64,000 nt of DNA from Prorocentrum cordatum (GCA_963575745.1 CAUYUJ010014264.1:25310-89309), one strand, 5' to 3'; shown: positions 1 to 11,149, counted from the stretch's first letter. The notes: generated from the sequence alone by a model not told the origin. Translations and numbers: made by a program.

Positions 1-3000
1 TGGGACCGAAGCCGACCCCAGGAGCGCGACGTTTGGGCGAGGTGCGCCACGCGTACCAGGGGCGCCACGCGCGCCAGGCACCCCTGGGGCCCGAGCGTGC
101 CAGGCACGCCTGGTGCGCCAGATGCGCCACGTGCTCCGAGTGCGCCAGGTGTGCCGCACACTCCAGCCGCGCCAGGTGCGCCGCGTCCGGGGCACATGCA
201 GAGTGCGTCAGGTGCGCATGCGCACGTGACAGCACACATGATTCAAGACTTCGCCCCAAAGTATACTTTGCATTGCTTTCGACAGGGATGGTTGGGGGGT
301 GCCGCATTTGGTTGGCCGCGCATGCCCCAAATGAGCAGGCAGAGTACGGCATGCATTGTTTTGACAGGGATGGTGGGGGGCGGGTCGTCATGGTGTCGGC
401 ATGGTGCTTGGTTGGCCCCCGGTCGCTTGGGGGAGGGGGAGTATATTAGTAAGGAACAGTGATCAAGCTACCCACCCGCCCCAAGCCGTCTGGCTCACTC
501 CCACCCGCCCTCCCTACACATAAGTAACGCCCGAGCCTGAGCATGTTCAGCGGTCGTCTTTGGATGGACAGCTACTGGGAGCCGAAGCCGACCCCAGGTG
601 CGCGACGTTTGGGCGAGGTGCGCCACGCGTGCCAGGGGCGCCACGCGTGCCAGGCACCCCTGGGACCCGAGCGTGCCAGGCACGCTTGGTGCGCCAGATG
701 CGCCACGCTCCGAGTGCGCCAGGTGTGCCGCACACTCCAGCCGCGCCAGGTGCGCCGCGTTCGGGGCACGTGCAGAGTGCGTCAGGTGCGCCTGCGCACG
801 TGACAGCACACATCGAGAAACATATCGGCCCCCGCCATCCCTGTCGGAAACCGATGCCCATTATTGTGCCTGCTGGGCCTGCGCACAGCAGTCCACGCGC
901 CACCACCACCCCCGTCGTCCTTGTCAAGAACCGCCGCTTCACAGTGATCGCGGGATGTCCGCGCATGATCCAGATTTAGCAGTGAGGTGCACGTTGTATT
1001 GTTTTTTTTGTCAGGGATGGTAGCCCTGCGCGCAGCAGCGAATATGCTGATACCCCCGCCGCCCTTGTCAAAAACAATGCGAAGTGCTCGCGGTCCTCAT
1101 GAACATGACTAAAGACTTTGCCCCAACGTGTACTTTGCATTGTGTTTCACAGGGATGGTTGGGGGGGCGCATCGGCTTGGCCGCGCATGCTCCACATGTG
1201 GAGGCAGAGTGCGGCTTGTATTGTTCTTGACAGGGATGGTGGGGGCGTCTCGTGACGGCGTCGGCATGGTGCCTGGTTGGCCCCCGGTCGCTTGGGGGAA
1301 CGGGGTGTACATTCGTAAGGAACAGTGATCAAGCTACCCACCCGCCCGCAAGCCGTCTGGCTCACTCCCGCCCGCCCTCCCTACACATAAGCATCGCCCG
1401 AGCCTGAGCATGTTCAGCGGGCGTCGTTGGATGGACAGCTACTGCGAACCAAAGCCAGCCGACCCCAGGTGCGCGACGTTTGGGCGAGGAGCGCCACGCG
1501 TGCCAGGGGCGCCACACGTGCCAGGCACCCCTGGGACCCGAGCGTGCCAGGCACGCTTGGTGCACCAGATGCGCCACGTGCTCCGAGTGCGCCAGGTGTG
1601 CGGCACGGTTCAGCCGTGCCAGGTGCGCCGCGTTTGGGGCACGTGCACAGTGTGTCAGGTGCGCTTGTACACGTGACAGCACACATCGAGAAACATGTCG
1701 GCCCCTGCCATCCTTGTCGAAAACCGATGCCCATCAGTGTGTCTGCTGGGCCCGCGCACAGCAGTCCACGCGCCACCACCCCCGCCGTCCCTGTCAAAAG
1801 CCACTTCACAGTGATCGCGGGATGGCCGCGCACGATGCAGATTTAGCCGCGACGTGCATGTTGTATTGTTTTTGTCAGTTGTCAGGGATGGTAACCCTGC
1901 GCGCAGCAGTGGAATATGCTGACACCCCCGCCGTCCTTGTAAGGAACAATACGAAGCGCTCGCGGTCCTCACGAACATTGTTCAAGACTTTGCCACAAAG
2001 TGTACTTTGCATTATTTTTGAAAGGGATGGTTGGGGGGGCCGCATCGGGTTGGCCGCGCATGCTCCAAATGTGGAGGCAGAGTGCGGCTTGTATTGTTTT
2101 TGACAGGGATGGTGGGGGGCGGGTCGTCCTGGCGTCGGCATGGTGCCTGGTTGGCCCCCGGTCGCTTGGGGGAAGGGGGTGTATATTCGTAAGGAACAGT
2201 GATCAAGCTACCCACCCGCCCGCAAGCCGCCAGTCTCACTCCCACCCGCCCTCCCTGCAAATAAGTAACACCCGAGCCTGAACATGTTCAGCGGGCGTCT
2301 TTGGATGGACAGCTACTGAGAGCCAAAGCCGACGCCAGGGCGCTACGCGTGCCAGGCACCCCTGGGGCACGAGCGTGCCAGGCACGCCTGGTGCGCCTGA
2401 TGCGCCACGTGCTCCGAGTGCGCCAGGCGCGCCGCGCACTCCAGCCGCGCCAGGTGCGCCGCGTTCGGGGCACGCGCAGAGTGCGTCTGATAGGGATGGT
2501 GGGGGGCGGGTCGCTTGGGGGAGGGGGTGTATATTAATAAGGAACTACTATTAAGGGACAGTGAACAAGCTACCCACCCGCCCGCAAGCCGTCTGGCTCA
2601 CTCCCACCCGCCATTCCCCCACACATAAGTAACACCCGAACCTGAGCATGTTCAGCGGTCGTTGTTGGATGGACAGCTATTGGGAGCCAAAGCCGACCCC
2701 AGGTGCGCGAAGTTTGGGCGAGGTGCGCCATGCGTGCCATGGGCGCCACGCGTGCCAGGCACCCCTGGGGCCCGAGCGTGTCAGGCGCGCATGATGCGCC
2801 ACGTGCTCCGAGAGCGCCAGGTGTGCCGCGCACTCCAGCCGCGCCAGGTGCGCCGCGTTCGGGGTACGTGCAGAGTGCGTCAGGTGCTCCTGCGCACGTG
2901 ACAGCACACATCGAGAAACATGTCGGCCTCCGCCATCCTTCTCGAAATCCGATGCACATCATTGTGTCAGCTGGGCCTGCGCACAGCAGGCCACGCGCCA

Positions 3001-4800
3001 CCACCCCCGCCGTCCCTACCAAAAACCACTTCGCAGTTCATCGCGGGATGGCCCCGCCGCCCATGTCAAAAACATACGAAGTGCTCGCGGGCCTCACGAA
3101 CATGACTGCAGACTTGGCCTCAAAGTGTACTTTTCATTTTTGTTAGTGACAGGGATGGTTGGGGGGGCCGCATCGGGCTGGCCGCGCATGCTCCAGATGT
3201 GGAGGCAGAGTGCGACTTGTATTGTTTTTGACAGGGATGTTGAGGGGCGGGTCGTCATGGTGTCGGCATTGTGCCTGGTGCGCCCCCGGTCGCTTGGGGG
3301 AGTGGGCGTACACTAATAAGGAACAGTGGTCAAGACACCTTCCCCGTCCGCAAGCCGTCTGGCTCACTGGCACCCGCAATTCCACCACATAAGTAGCACA
3401 TGAGCTGGAGCATGTGCAGCGGTCGTCTCTGGAGGAGCAGCTGCCTGGAACCAAAACAGACCTCTGTGCGCGACGCTGGGCGAGGTGTGCCACGCGTGCC
3501 AGGCGAGCCACGCGCGCCTGGTTCGCCAGATGCGCCGCGTGCGCCATGTTGTGCCGCATACACCAGCCGTGCCAAGTTCGGAGCACGCGCAGGGTGTGCC
3601 AGGTGCGCCCGCGCCCGTGACAGTACACATCGGGAAACAGGTCTGCACCCGCCATCCTTGTCGAAAACGAAAACGCAAGTGGGGCGGGGTGGCCATCGTG
3701 GTGTCTGGCGGGCCTGGCCTGCACACAGCGGGCAATATGCCAGCGACCCCGCCGCCCTTGTCAAAAACCAAGGCAAAGTGGGTGCGGGGGGTCCGCGCAT
3801 GATGCAGATTCGGAGGCAAAGCGTATTTTGCATCTTGTTTTTGGGAAGGGGTGGCTGGCTTGCGCGCAGCAAGCAAGATGAGGGCACCACCGCCGCCCCG
3901 TCAAAAACAAATGCAATGTGGTCACAAAGCGCCCGCGCATGCTCCTGATTTGGAGGCAAAGTGAGTTTCGTTTCGATGTTTGACAGGGATGGTGGGGGGG
4001 GCATGGGTTCGGGTTGGCTGCCAGTCGTGTGGGGGAGGAGATGTGTATTCATAGGGAACGGTGATCAAGCCGCCCTATGCGGCAAGTTGCGTCGCTCACT
4101 CCCACCCGCGTTCCCAACACATAGCCAGCATCTGAGTCCGGGGTCCTGAGCCCCCCTAGTTCATGAGTTCCGTCAGAATCACAGAGCGGACAGTGTAAGG
4201 ACACCCCCGTCGTCCCTGTCAAAAGCCATGTAAACGGATCGCGAGGCACCCGCGCATGCTCCAGATTTTGCCGCAAAGCGAATTTTACATGGTTTATGTC
4301 AGGGATCGTGAGCCTGCACAGAGCAATGAACATGAAGGGGACCCCCCGCTGCCCCCTCTGCCAAAACCGGTGCGAAATGTTCGCGGGGCGCCCGCGCATA
4401 AACCAGCTTTTGCCGCGCAGTGTATTTTGAACTACGTGTTAGCAGGAGAGGTGACTCCGCACAGAGCGGACATTTTGAGGGCACCGCCGCCGTCCTTGTT
4501 AAACAAAACATGCAAAGTGATCATGGGGCGCCCGCGCAAGGTCCAGATTTTGTCCTGAAGTGTATATTGCCATGGGTTTCGACAAGGGTGGGAGGCCTGC
4601 ACAGAGCGGACAACATGAGGGCACCTCCGCCGCCTCTGTCAAGAACCAATGCAGAGTGCTCACGGGGCGCCTGGGCACGGCTCAGGATTTGCCGCAATGT
4701 GCACTGCGCCTTAATTCTTGATCTTGACAACGGGGGGGAAGGGCGCAGTGTCCCCCGGGTTTGCCGCCGTCCTGGGTGAAGGAACAGTGATGAACCCATC
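1..4800. repeat. Diverged satellite array, ~870-bp units
   Basis: Tandem array cut by the left edge. The landmark GATCAAGCTACCCACC recurs, with drift, near 461, 1328, 2200, 2571, 3329 and 4062. Intact units are about 870 bp and the 2200-2571 unit is internally deleted. Each unit has a block built of GTGCGCCAGG-like 12-bp subrepeats (585-800, 1460-1680, 2690-2900) and a block marked by ACAGGGATGGT (1150-1310, 2020-2170). Divergence rises towards 4800. The short open frames here are Arg/Cys/Ala-rich by-products of the repeat, and no gene is supported. Confidence 0.9.
4180..4790. repeat. ~140-bp monomers at satellite edge
   Basis: The right edge of the satellite breaks into shorter monomers. 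CAGAGCGGACA recurs near 4460 and 4601, with a degenerate CAGAGCAATGA near 4317. Each monomer also repeats a GGGCGCCCGCGCA / CCAGATTTTG block. The spacing is about 140 bp, and the monomers resemble the second half of the 870-bp unit, so the large unit may itself be a composite. Confidence 0.7.
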
Positions 4801-4816
4801 CCCGAAGGGGAAGAAT

Positions 4817-4995
4817 ATGGGAAAAACAATGACATAGACATAACAATTCGGAGGACCGCGCGGATTTCTCGGATCGGCGCTTGACCCGCGCGCCAGGGGC
4901 GGCGCCGGAGGCGCCGCCAGGGGGTCCCCCGCGCGGATCCGAGGAATCCGCGCGGACCTGCGAGTTTTTATGTTTATGTCATTGTTCGTTCCCCT
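4817..4995. mobile_element. Foldback MITE, family A copy 1
   Basis: Almost the whole element is an inverted repeat. The left end (GGAAAAACAATGACATAGAC) pairs with the right end (TTATGTCATTGTTCGTTCCC), and the arms CGCGCGGATTTCTCGGATC / GGATCCGAGGAATCCGCGCG continue to a GGCGCCGGAGGCGCC centre. Related copies lie at 10985-11110, 13395-13546 and 57600-57740. There is no coding capacity. The element abuts a GGA tract on the right. Confidence 0.8.
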
Positions 4996-4999
4996 GAAG

Positions 5000-5162
5000 A
5001 AGGAGGAGGAGGAGGAGGAGGAGGAGGAGGAGGCTGAGGAGGAGGAGGGAGAGGGGGAGGGAGGGGGAGGAGGGGGAGGAGGAGGAGGGAGAGGAGGAGG
5101 AGGAGGAGGAGGAGGAGGAGGAGGAGGAGGAGGAGGAGGAGGAGGAGGAGGATCAAGGAGGA
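5000..5162. repeat. (GGA)n microsatellite
   Basis: Nearly pure GGA/GGGA tract. It lies directly downstream, in minus-strand sense, of the LINE fragment at 5163-6299, where it reads as (TCC)n. Poly-Glu/Gly/Leu reading frames across it are artefacts. Confidence 0.95.
5148..5162. other. Target-site duplication, left copy
   Basis: The 15-bp GAGGATCAAGGAGGA occurs here and again at 6300-6314, exactly flanking the 5'-truncated LINE fragment. This is the expected signature of target-primed reverse transcription into a GGA tract, although the repeat is partly GGA itself. Confidence 0.6.
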
Positions 5163-6299
5163 TCGCACGCCACTGAGGGAGAGAGAAAGAGAGAGAGAGA
5201 GAGAGAAGTCCGACGGTTCAGCAAAAAAACCCAGGGGGGTCCATCGGAGAGGACCTTTTTGTCACCCTGGCAGGAAGGCCAAAGACCTGCCAGGGGCCAA
5301 GACAGGACCCCCCCTAGGAAAAATCACAACCGTCATGCTCGTCCTCGGGCATGTCTGCCCGCTCCTTTTGCCGAAGTCTGGCCCCCAGGTGCAGGCAGTC
5401 GGCCATGCAGAGAGCCCGCCCAGCTTGGCGACTCGGGACAGCCACGCCCCGCTCTGCCCTTTGCTGGGCCCCTGAAGGAACGAAGGACCCCCCGAACAGC
5501 TCCCGCGCCAGGACCCCAGGAGAGACCCAGGGGCCCAGCCTAAGAGGGCGGTTCGGATGCTTGCCCTTGGAAAAAGCACGCTTGTTCTTGCGCCCTGGAT
5601 CCACTAGGGCAACCGGGGCAGCCAGACAGAGCCCCTTGAGGCCTCGAGCCCCTTGGCAGATGGTCGCATACGCCCCACAAGTGGAGCAAAACAAAAGCGG
5701 GGCCTGGTTTTCCCGAAGGACTGGGAACTCCAGCATACGGTGGCCTCCTTCGGCCCACGGGACCTGGGCTGCATCCGCAGCCAGGCGGGCCAGCTCAGGC
5801 GCCAAGGGCTCGGGGGGGCCTGGGAGGGGCTCTCGGGTGGGGGCGGGGCGATGGCCAGGTCCCTCCAAGCCACCTCCCCGGCCTCTCCCCACTTGGGGTC
5901 CCCCTCCAGGGAAACCAACGTGAGCCCCTGGGCCCCGATGTTGTCGTACCGGCCCTCCTCGGAGTAAAAAGCTTCAGCACAAGTGATAAAATTGGCCAGC
6001 TGGCGCGCTGACAAGAGCATGCCCTTAGCTGCCAGCACCTCCGAGGGGTCGTGCCTGCTGAGGGTGGCTCCAGCTTTGGCCAATCGGTCCGCTTCAGAGT
6101 TGCCCGTTCTTTCAAAGGCCGAGATCAGCCCCTCACGAACTCCCACGACGGGTCCCAAGGCCTCCGCGAGTAGAGCCGGCAGGGATCGGGGAGGATGCCT
6201 CTAGCGAAACGCTCCTGGAGTTCCACGGGACAAAAAGACAAACGATGAGCAGCGGCTTTTACTTCAGCTGGGAGATTATCGCGGCGCCACGCGTCTCTT
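5163..6299 (-). mobile_element. 5'-truncated LINE insertion
   Basis: About 1.1 kb of minus-strand sequence carrying only the 3' end of a LINE ORF2 (RNase H tail and C-terminal Cys/His domain), then 3' UTR, then (TCC)n on the coding strand (GGA tract 5000-5162). 5' truncation is typical for LINEs. The insertion lies between two GGA tracts and is bordered by 15-bp direct repeats. A GA run (5176-5206) sits in its 3' UTR. Confidence 0.75.
5314..6158 (-). pseudogene. LINE ORF2 3' fragment (RNase H tail, C-terminal domain)
   Basis: Reading from 6158 down, the first frame has GNSEADRLAKAGATLS, the typical last RNase H motif (N-x-x-A-D-x-L-A). A frameshift near 5850-5890 moves to a second frame ending near 5314, which carries a GH pair, then FCSTCGAYA, a third Cys and KGKHP. 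That is the C-terminal Cys/His domain also seen at the ends of the three large LINEs. The 5' four-fifths of ORF2 (endonuclease, RT) are missing. It is a dead copy, and the family assignment rests on these motifs alone. Confidence 0.75.
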
Positions 6300-6343
6300 G
6301 AGGATCAAGGAGGAGGAGGAGGAGGAGGAGGAGGAGGAGGAGG
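6300..6343. repeat. (GGA)n tract with right target-site copy
   Basis: Starts with the 15-bp GAGGATCAAGGAGGA (6300-6314) matching 5148-5162, then short GGA repeats. It is the other half of the microsatellite into which the LINE fragment inserted. 6344-6614 holds nothing recognisable. Confidence 0.7.
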
Positions 6344-6614
6344 AGCTGGAGAACTGCGGCCGCCAAGACGTATCCTTCAGGGATCTGTAAGATCCTTGGG
6401 GCTGCTGTTGTGCAAGAAGCTTGGCGTCGCGTTCCCTGGCTCTTCTCAGGACAGGGGCCTCCTCCCCCGAAGGCGCCTCGTGGGCAAGAGAGCCCGTCTG
6501 CTGCCTGGGGCCCTTGGAGTTCCCTCGCACTCATGCCAGACCTCATTAGATCTCCACGGGGCCCGACCACTGCAATGGACTGTCCTTGAAGAGACGTGGA
6601 TACGACAACGACTA

Positions 6615-6638
6615 TACACACAAACACACACACACACA

Positions 6639-6694
<56 letters not shown>

Positions 6695-6776
6695 CACAAC
6701 ACACACACACACAACACAACACACAAACACACACACACAGCACACACACACAACACACAACACACAACACACACAC
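6615..6776. repeat. (CA)n / (CGCA)n microsatellite
   Basis: CA repeats with a central GCAC run and AACACAC interruptions at the right end. A similar tract lies at 23461-23692 with the same order of sub-motifs. His/Thr and Cys/Val frames across it are artefacts. Confidence 0.95.
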
Positions 6777-7380
6777 GGATGGTTACCCACGCCCTTGCGA
6801 CGGTACCATGCCCCGTTGGACCCATAATGTGATGCACCGAGTACCGGTATGGATGGCATGATTCACAATCGAGAACGTACCAGGAGTTAAGGGTCAGCGA
6901 AGCACGGTCAAACATTGTTGCCTGCCTCTGCTCTCCCTCTCCTGGTGCTGCCTAGTGTGTGCATGGGTTTAAGTGAAGGGCTGGACGGGAATGTCTGCTG
7001 TGCATATCGGCTTCGCCAGTGTACGCCCACTTTAAAACGCAGTATTCGTCCAATGCAGCATGTGTGTACCATGCTGCTCGACACTGTCAGTAGCCATGCC
7101 CAAGAGGGTGAAGGCTATCATTTCCCAATCTGTATTTACTAGTTTCCCATGTCTGTCTGTGCTCGCCCACTATACAAGGCAGTAACCACCGCGCACTATT
7201 TGCAGCTCTATATGCCTGCTCGCACACTTGTCATCGTCTGGGCCAGACGTTAAACGGCTGAGGCAACTTTATGAGGGTATGGTTGTCTAGCTCGATGGCT
7301 GCTGCTGCTGCCGTCATTCTTCCACCATCCCGCCTCTGCTCGTCCTTACCCTGTCGTGGTTTCGATCATCTGCCATCAAT
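6777..7380. other. No feature recognised
   Basis: Moderate-GC unique-looking sequence. The longest frames are under 80 codons and show no family signature or coding bias I can defend. Confidence 0.5.
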
Positions 7381-7632
7381 AGGAGAAGAAGAAGAGGAGG
7401 AGGAGGAGGAGGAGGAGGGAGGATCGAGGAGGAGGGAGGATCGAGCAGGAGGGAGGATCGAGCAGGAGGAGGAGGGAGGAGGGAGTAGGGAGGAGGGAGG
7501 AGGAGGAGGGGAGGAGGGAGGAGGGAGGAGGAGGAGGAGGAGGAGGAGGAGAAGGAGGAGGAGGAGGAGAAGGAGGAGGACGAGGAGGAGGAGAAGGAGG
7601 AGGAGGAGGAGGAGGAGGCAGGATCGAGGAGG
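7381..7632. repeat. GGA-rich purine tract
   Basis: GGA/GGGA repeats interrupted by GGATCGAG(C/G)AGG units, so partly a compound minisatellite. Long Glu/Arg/Ser frames here are artefacts of composition. Confidence 0.9.
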
Positions 7633-7798
7633 AAACGCTCCAGACCACTTGCAGCACCCCCCCAGGCCACCCCGCCCGACGGGCCCGTTCCGCACCTCCC
7701 CCAACGCCTGTCGAGCCCACCCTGTGCTAAGCGACCCACTCCCCCCGCGCCCCGCGAAGTACAGCCCACAGCCACACACACCCACGTGATCCACAACC

Positions 7799-7925
7799 CC
7801 TCCTGCTCCTCCTCCTTCTCCTCCTCCTCCTGCTCCTCCTCTTCTTCCTGCTCGTCCGTCCTCCTCCTGCTCCTCCGTCCTCCTCCTCCTCCTCCTCCTC
7901 CTCCTCCTCTTCCTCCTCCTCCTTC
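7799..7925. repeat. (TCC)n microsatellite
   Basis: Pyrimidine tract TCC/TCT with occasional TGC units. Confidence 0.9.
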
Positions 7926-8183
7926 ACTTGCCCACCTCCCCCATTACTCGCCTCGGACTGGGCATGGAACCCGATCCTGAGCGAAAGTATCCACTTGCTC
8001 GTATGCATCAGGTACACGTTTTGGCGTTTCACACATACCACAAACTGAAGGCAGAGTACGATGCACCAGGGAGCGTTCCCACCACTCCGACATTTCATTA
8101 CACGATCCTGGTAGCAGCGAAGGCCGACATTGGTTGCCGAGCGCGCTGTCGCGCCGTAGGTCTTGACTCATTCGGTACGGTCG

Positions 8184-8255
8184 CTCCTCTCCTCCTCCTC
8201 CTCCTCCTCCTCCTCCTCCTCCTCCTCCTCCTCCTCCTCCTCCTCCTCCTCCTCC
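8184..8255. repeat. (TCC)n microsatellite
   Basis: Nearly pure TCC/CTC run of about 70 bp. Confidence 0.95.
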
Positions 8256-8861
8256 CCCGAACACCCCCCTACACCCACACGCTTATTGAACAACTCGGAG
8301 TGCAGAAAGAATGGGGGCGAAGACCAACAGCATTTCTTGCTCTTCTTGGACCGGGTTCGCCGTCGGGTCTGCGGACGATGTCCACTTGAGAAGACAAAAG
8401 AGTAGCTTGCCCAACCGCGGCCGCTGTCGGTGCTTCTGTTTCCGTGCCCACTCCGGGCGTGCCAGATCGAAGTTCGAAGTCTTGGGACGTGTGTGTCGCT
8501 TCCTGGGCCTTCTTCGGATGCTTCTCGGATTGCCGAGGTCGGATCCCCGTTTGAAAATCTCGTCAGAACGCCATCCGCAGGAGTTGCGGGGGGGGGGACG
8601 ATTTGCCAGAGTCGGTATGGGGCAAAGGGGTCCTGAGGGAAATTGGACCTCGAGGCTTGTCATCGTGTGGGACCTTTCTAGGCCTCACCCTGGCCCTGGG
8701 ACCGCGAAAAACTAACCTGGATGAACAGAAATGTCTTGTGAGGAAGCCCTGGGAGTTAGAACCCGTTTTACTCAGGACCCCTTTCTTTCATGTTGGTGGT
8801 TCGAGAGGGTTGCGAGGGTTGCTTTGGGTTGTGGGAGAGAAAAAAAAACATGCTTCTGGTT
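8256..8861. other. Unassigned; relic of dispersed repeat G near 8530-8590
   Basis: Mostly unrecognised. Around 8540-8580 the phrase GAAAATCTCGTCAGAACGCC matches the core of dispersed repeat family G (11430-11560, 31690-31800, 57950-58115). No gene is supported. Confidence 0.5.
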
Positions 8862-9040
8862 CGGGGCGGACGAACGAAGGATCTTGGGAAGGGGGGGGCA
8901 CGAAATCTGCTGCATTCAGCCGCTGTCTAGTCCACCGCCAGGCACTCTCTTCACGGGTCTTCGAGCGCTAGGAAAGCCAGCCGGTTGCAGCTGGTTCGCA
9001 GACCCGCCTTTTGATATCACTCCCTTACGTCCGCCCCGAT
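8862..9040. mobile_element. MITE, family D copy 1
   Basis: Terminal inverted repeats: CGGGGCGGACGAACGAAGG at the left and CTTACGTCCGCCCCG at the right. The interior phrase ACGAAATCTGCTGCATTCAGC is shared with the copy at 15988-16173. Non-coding, about 180 bp. Confidence 0.7.
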
Positions 9041-9149
9041 TGCTGGATGTACCGCTCGCATCACTGCCGCCGATTCGTGGGGCAAGTTGCTCCCCAGGCA
9101 GTTCAGGCGCCCAAGATGCTCGGTCAGCCATCGCTGCTACACCCAGACC

Positions 9150-9330
9150 CCCGACGTCTTGATTTTTGTCATGACGTCGGCCCTCTGAGGTCTGGACCCC
9201 TTCCCCAAGACCAGTTTCTCATCCTGAGTCGGTTTCTGACGGCCCCGAGGCCTGGTGAGGGCCGCCAGAGGCCGAAAATAGCGAGAAGCTTCCCGTCATG
9301 ATTTCTTCGTGACTCGAGGGCGTCTGGGCA
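9150..9330 (-). repeat. Dispersed repeat family E, copy 1
   Basis: The reverse complement matches copies at 20190-20345, 31495-31600 and 56830-56940. The shared core includes GGCCTCGGG...AACGACTCGGGATGAGAAA. This copy also shares a flanking GACGTCGTGA-like segment with 20190. About 110-180 bp, non-coding. Confidence 0.65.
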
Positions 9331-9477
9331 TAAAGTTGGCTCGAGAACCCAGACTCCGATTCGATCGTGCCTTGCTGTGTCGCCCCGCGCCGCGTGGACA
9401 CTCAGTGCCCCCGGCCTGCCTCTGGGACCAAGCGCTGCAGCCGGTTTCGGCTCCGCCGCTGGGCGCTCGCACTTCGA

Positions 9478-9605
9478 TTTTCCCCCCCTCCCTTCCTCCC
9501 TCCCCCCCTCCCTCCCTCCCCGTCCCCCCCTCCCTCCCTCCCTCCCTCCCTCACTCCCCCCTCCCTCTCCCCCCTCCCTCCCCACCCATCCCCCCCGATC
9601 TCCCC
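9478..9605. repeat. (CCCT)n-rich pyrimidine tract
   Basis: CCCTCCCT-type low complexity; the Pro/Ser frames through it are artefacts. Confidence 0.9.
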
Positions 9606-9611
9606 CTCCCG

Positions 9612-9694
9612 GCGCCAGGAGGCGCTGGAGACATCAGCGACGCTTGCTGATTCGGCAACCCTCCCTCTGCTATCCCCCCCTGCGTCCGCCCTGG
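9612..9694. mobile_element. MITE family D, 3' partial copy
   Basis: GCTGATTC...CCCTCTGCTATCCCCCCCTGCGTCCGCCC resembles the right end of 15988-16173. The left half is replaced by the CCCT tract. Confidence 0.5.
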
Positions 9695-9813
9695 TGCTCG
9701 CGCCGGCGGCCTGCTCCAGGCGCTCCCTCGGAGCGGAGCAGCCTGGGGTCGCGTCTCCGGGGCACTGTCTGCACACGACGCCTCCCGCCGGAAGGGCCGT
9801 TTCCTGGTTCTTG

Positions 9814-9940
9814 GCACCGCTCGGACGTGTGCATTTTTCCTTCGGCGAGGACCATCGAGGAGCATCCTCGATCACTTGGCGAAAAAACCACGCACGAAAC
9901 CGAAAAAAACACAGGGAATGGACGTCCGAGCGATGGCGAG
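9814..9940 (+). mobile_element. Introner-like element, copy 1
   Basis: 127 bp, with GC at the left end and AG at the right. TIRs are CCGCTCGGACGT (left) and ACGTCCGAGCGATGG (right). The inner hairpin ATCGAGGAGCATCCTCGAT is well conserved. One of nine same-strand copies; the sequence on either side shows no convincing open frame here. Confidence 0.8.
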
Positions 9941-10029
9941 GGCTCACCCGCCCACCCACCCCCCTCATCCGTCTTGTTCTCGCTCCTCCATCGCGGCACC
10001 CAGGTGGCGCCCAGGGGAGCCCTCCCCCG

Positions 10030-10200
10030 CCGGATGGGCGGCGAGACGGAGGCAGGGAGGAGGGTGGAGGGAGGCGGGAAGGGGAGGCGGGAGGAGAGAG
10101 GAGAGGAGGACGGAGGGAGGGGGGGAGGAGCGAAAGGGGCGCGGGAGGGGCCAGGAGAGGAGAGGCCGGGAAGCAGGAGGGCAAGGACCACGCGGGAGGA
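10030..10200. repeat. GGGA/GGAG purine-rich tract
   Basis: Irregular GGAGG/GGGA low complexity. It is part of two very long spurious open frames spanning 9367-10786. Confidence 0.8.
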
Positions 10201-10219
10201 GGGCGCCGCAGGGCTGCGA

Positions 10220-10338
10220 GCGCGGCGCGGGCCGGGCCGCCCCGCCGCGCCCGCAGGCGTGGGGCGCCCTCTACGAGCGCATCCCGCACGTGGGCGGGCG
10301 CCTCGAGGTGCAGCCTGGCGGCCGACTCCGATTCGGCT
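10220..10338 (+). CDS. Possible exon, unrecognised
   Basis: The frame reading AWGALYERIPHVGGRLEVQ shows natural amino-acid mix and G/C-rich third positions, unlike the surrounding purine and pyrimidine tracts. It runs directly into the (TCC)n tract at 10339, so its 3' boundary is unclear. No start, stop or known domain is visible. It could be an exon of a host gene with a (TCC)n-containing intron, or chance. Confidence 0.25.
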
Positions 10339-10502
10339 CCTCCTCCTCCTCCTCCCCTCCCCTCCTCCTCCTCCTCCTCCTCCTCCTCCTCCTCCTCCTC
10401 CTCCTCCTCCTCCCCCTCCTCCTCCTTCTCCCCCTCCTCCCCCTCCTCTCCTCCTCCCCCTCCTCCCCCTCCTCCTCCTCCTCCTCCTCCTCCTCCTCCT
10501 CG
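10339..10502. repeat. (TCC)n microsatellite
   Basis: TCC/CCC pyrimidine tract; Ser/Leu/Pro frames through it are artefacts. Confidence 0.95.
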
Positions 10503-10984
10503 ATCTCGCCGGCCTCCGCTTCCGCTGCCGCTTCGACCTCGGATGCCGGCTCGGGCGCCGGGCTCCCTCCACGGAGGCCTTCCTGGCCTGCCGACTTCCG
10601 CCGACGCGGCTGCTCCCGACTACAGTGCCGTTTTTAATGCAAAATGTATTAAAATATAGGAATCAAGTCTTAGGGATTGCAAATAAAGCTCCGCGTGCGG
10701 ATCATGTATTAAAGATGCAGGGTGTTAGTTTTGAAAACAGCGATGAGTTCATGCATACATGTATTCATACATGGATCATGGATTAAAAATCCTATGTGCT
10801 TAAACATCCTATGTGTTAAAAACTGCCCTGTAGGCTGTCGCGGTGGTGTCTAAGAGTGTTGAGAGGTTCCCCCCGGCAACCCTTCAGGGGGGGGGAGGGG
10901 GGAGCTCCGCAGGGCAGGGCCCCCAGAGAGGCCCCTTGAGCCCCCTCCTGGATTCGGAGAACAAGAGGCCGCGCAGACAGAGTG

Positions 10985-11110
10985 TCTCGGAGTTCCGCGC
11001 GGATTTCTTGGGCCGGCGCTGGGCCCCCTACCCCCCTGGCGGCGCCGGCGCTGCCCCCGGCGCGCGTGCGGAAAATCCGATAAATCAAGTTTATGCAGTT
11101 GTCCTTGCTC
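10985..11110. mobile_element. Foldback MITE, family A copy 2
   Basis: GTTCCGCGCGGATTTCTTGG...GGCGGCGCC...GTGCGGAAAATCCG, then AAGTTTATGCAG. Same arms and 3' tail as family A, but diverged and without the left terminal repeat. Confidence 0.6.
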
Positions 11111-11149
11111 TACGGGTGCGAGGGGCCAGGGTAGGAGATACAAAAAATG

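Noticed and set aside
6446-6859. Cys/Val-rich and His/Thr-rich proteins
   Set aside because: Translations of the CA/CGCA microsatellite; the same occurs at 23314-23848.
7085-7110. SL-like GTAGCCATGCCCAAGAGG
   Set aside because: Only the first eight bases match the spliced leader and it is not at an element boundary.
9814-9940. Structured small RNA gene (instead of introner)
   Set aside because: Possible because of the conserved stem, but the TIRs, copy number, common strand and GC/AG ends fit an introner better; not fully excluded.
9367-10786. 430- and 469-codon plus-strand frames
   Set aside because: Made of CCCT, GGGA and TCC low complexity and an introner; no conserved segment except a possible short exon at 10220-10338.
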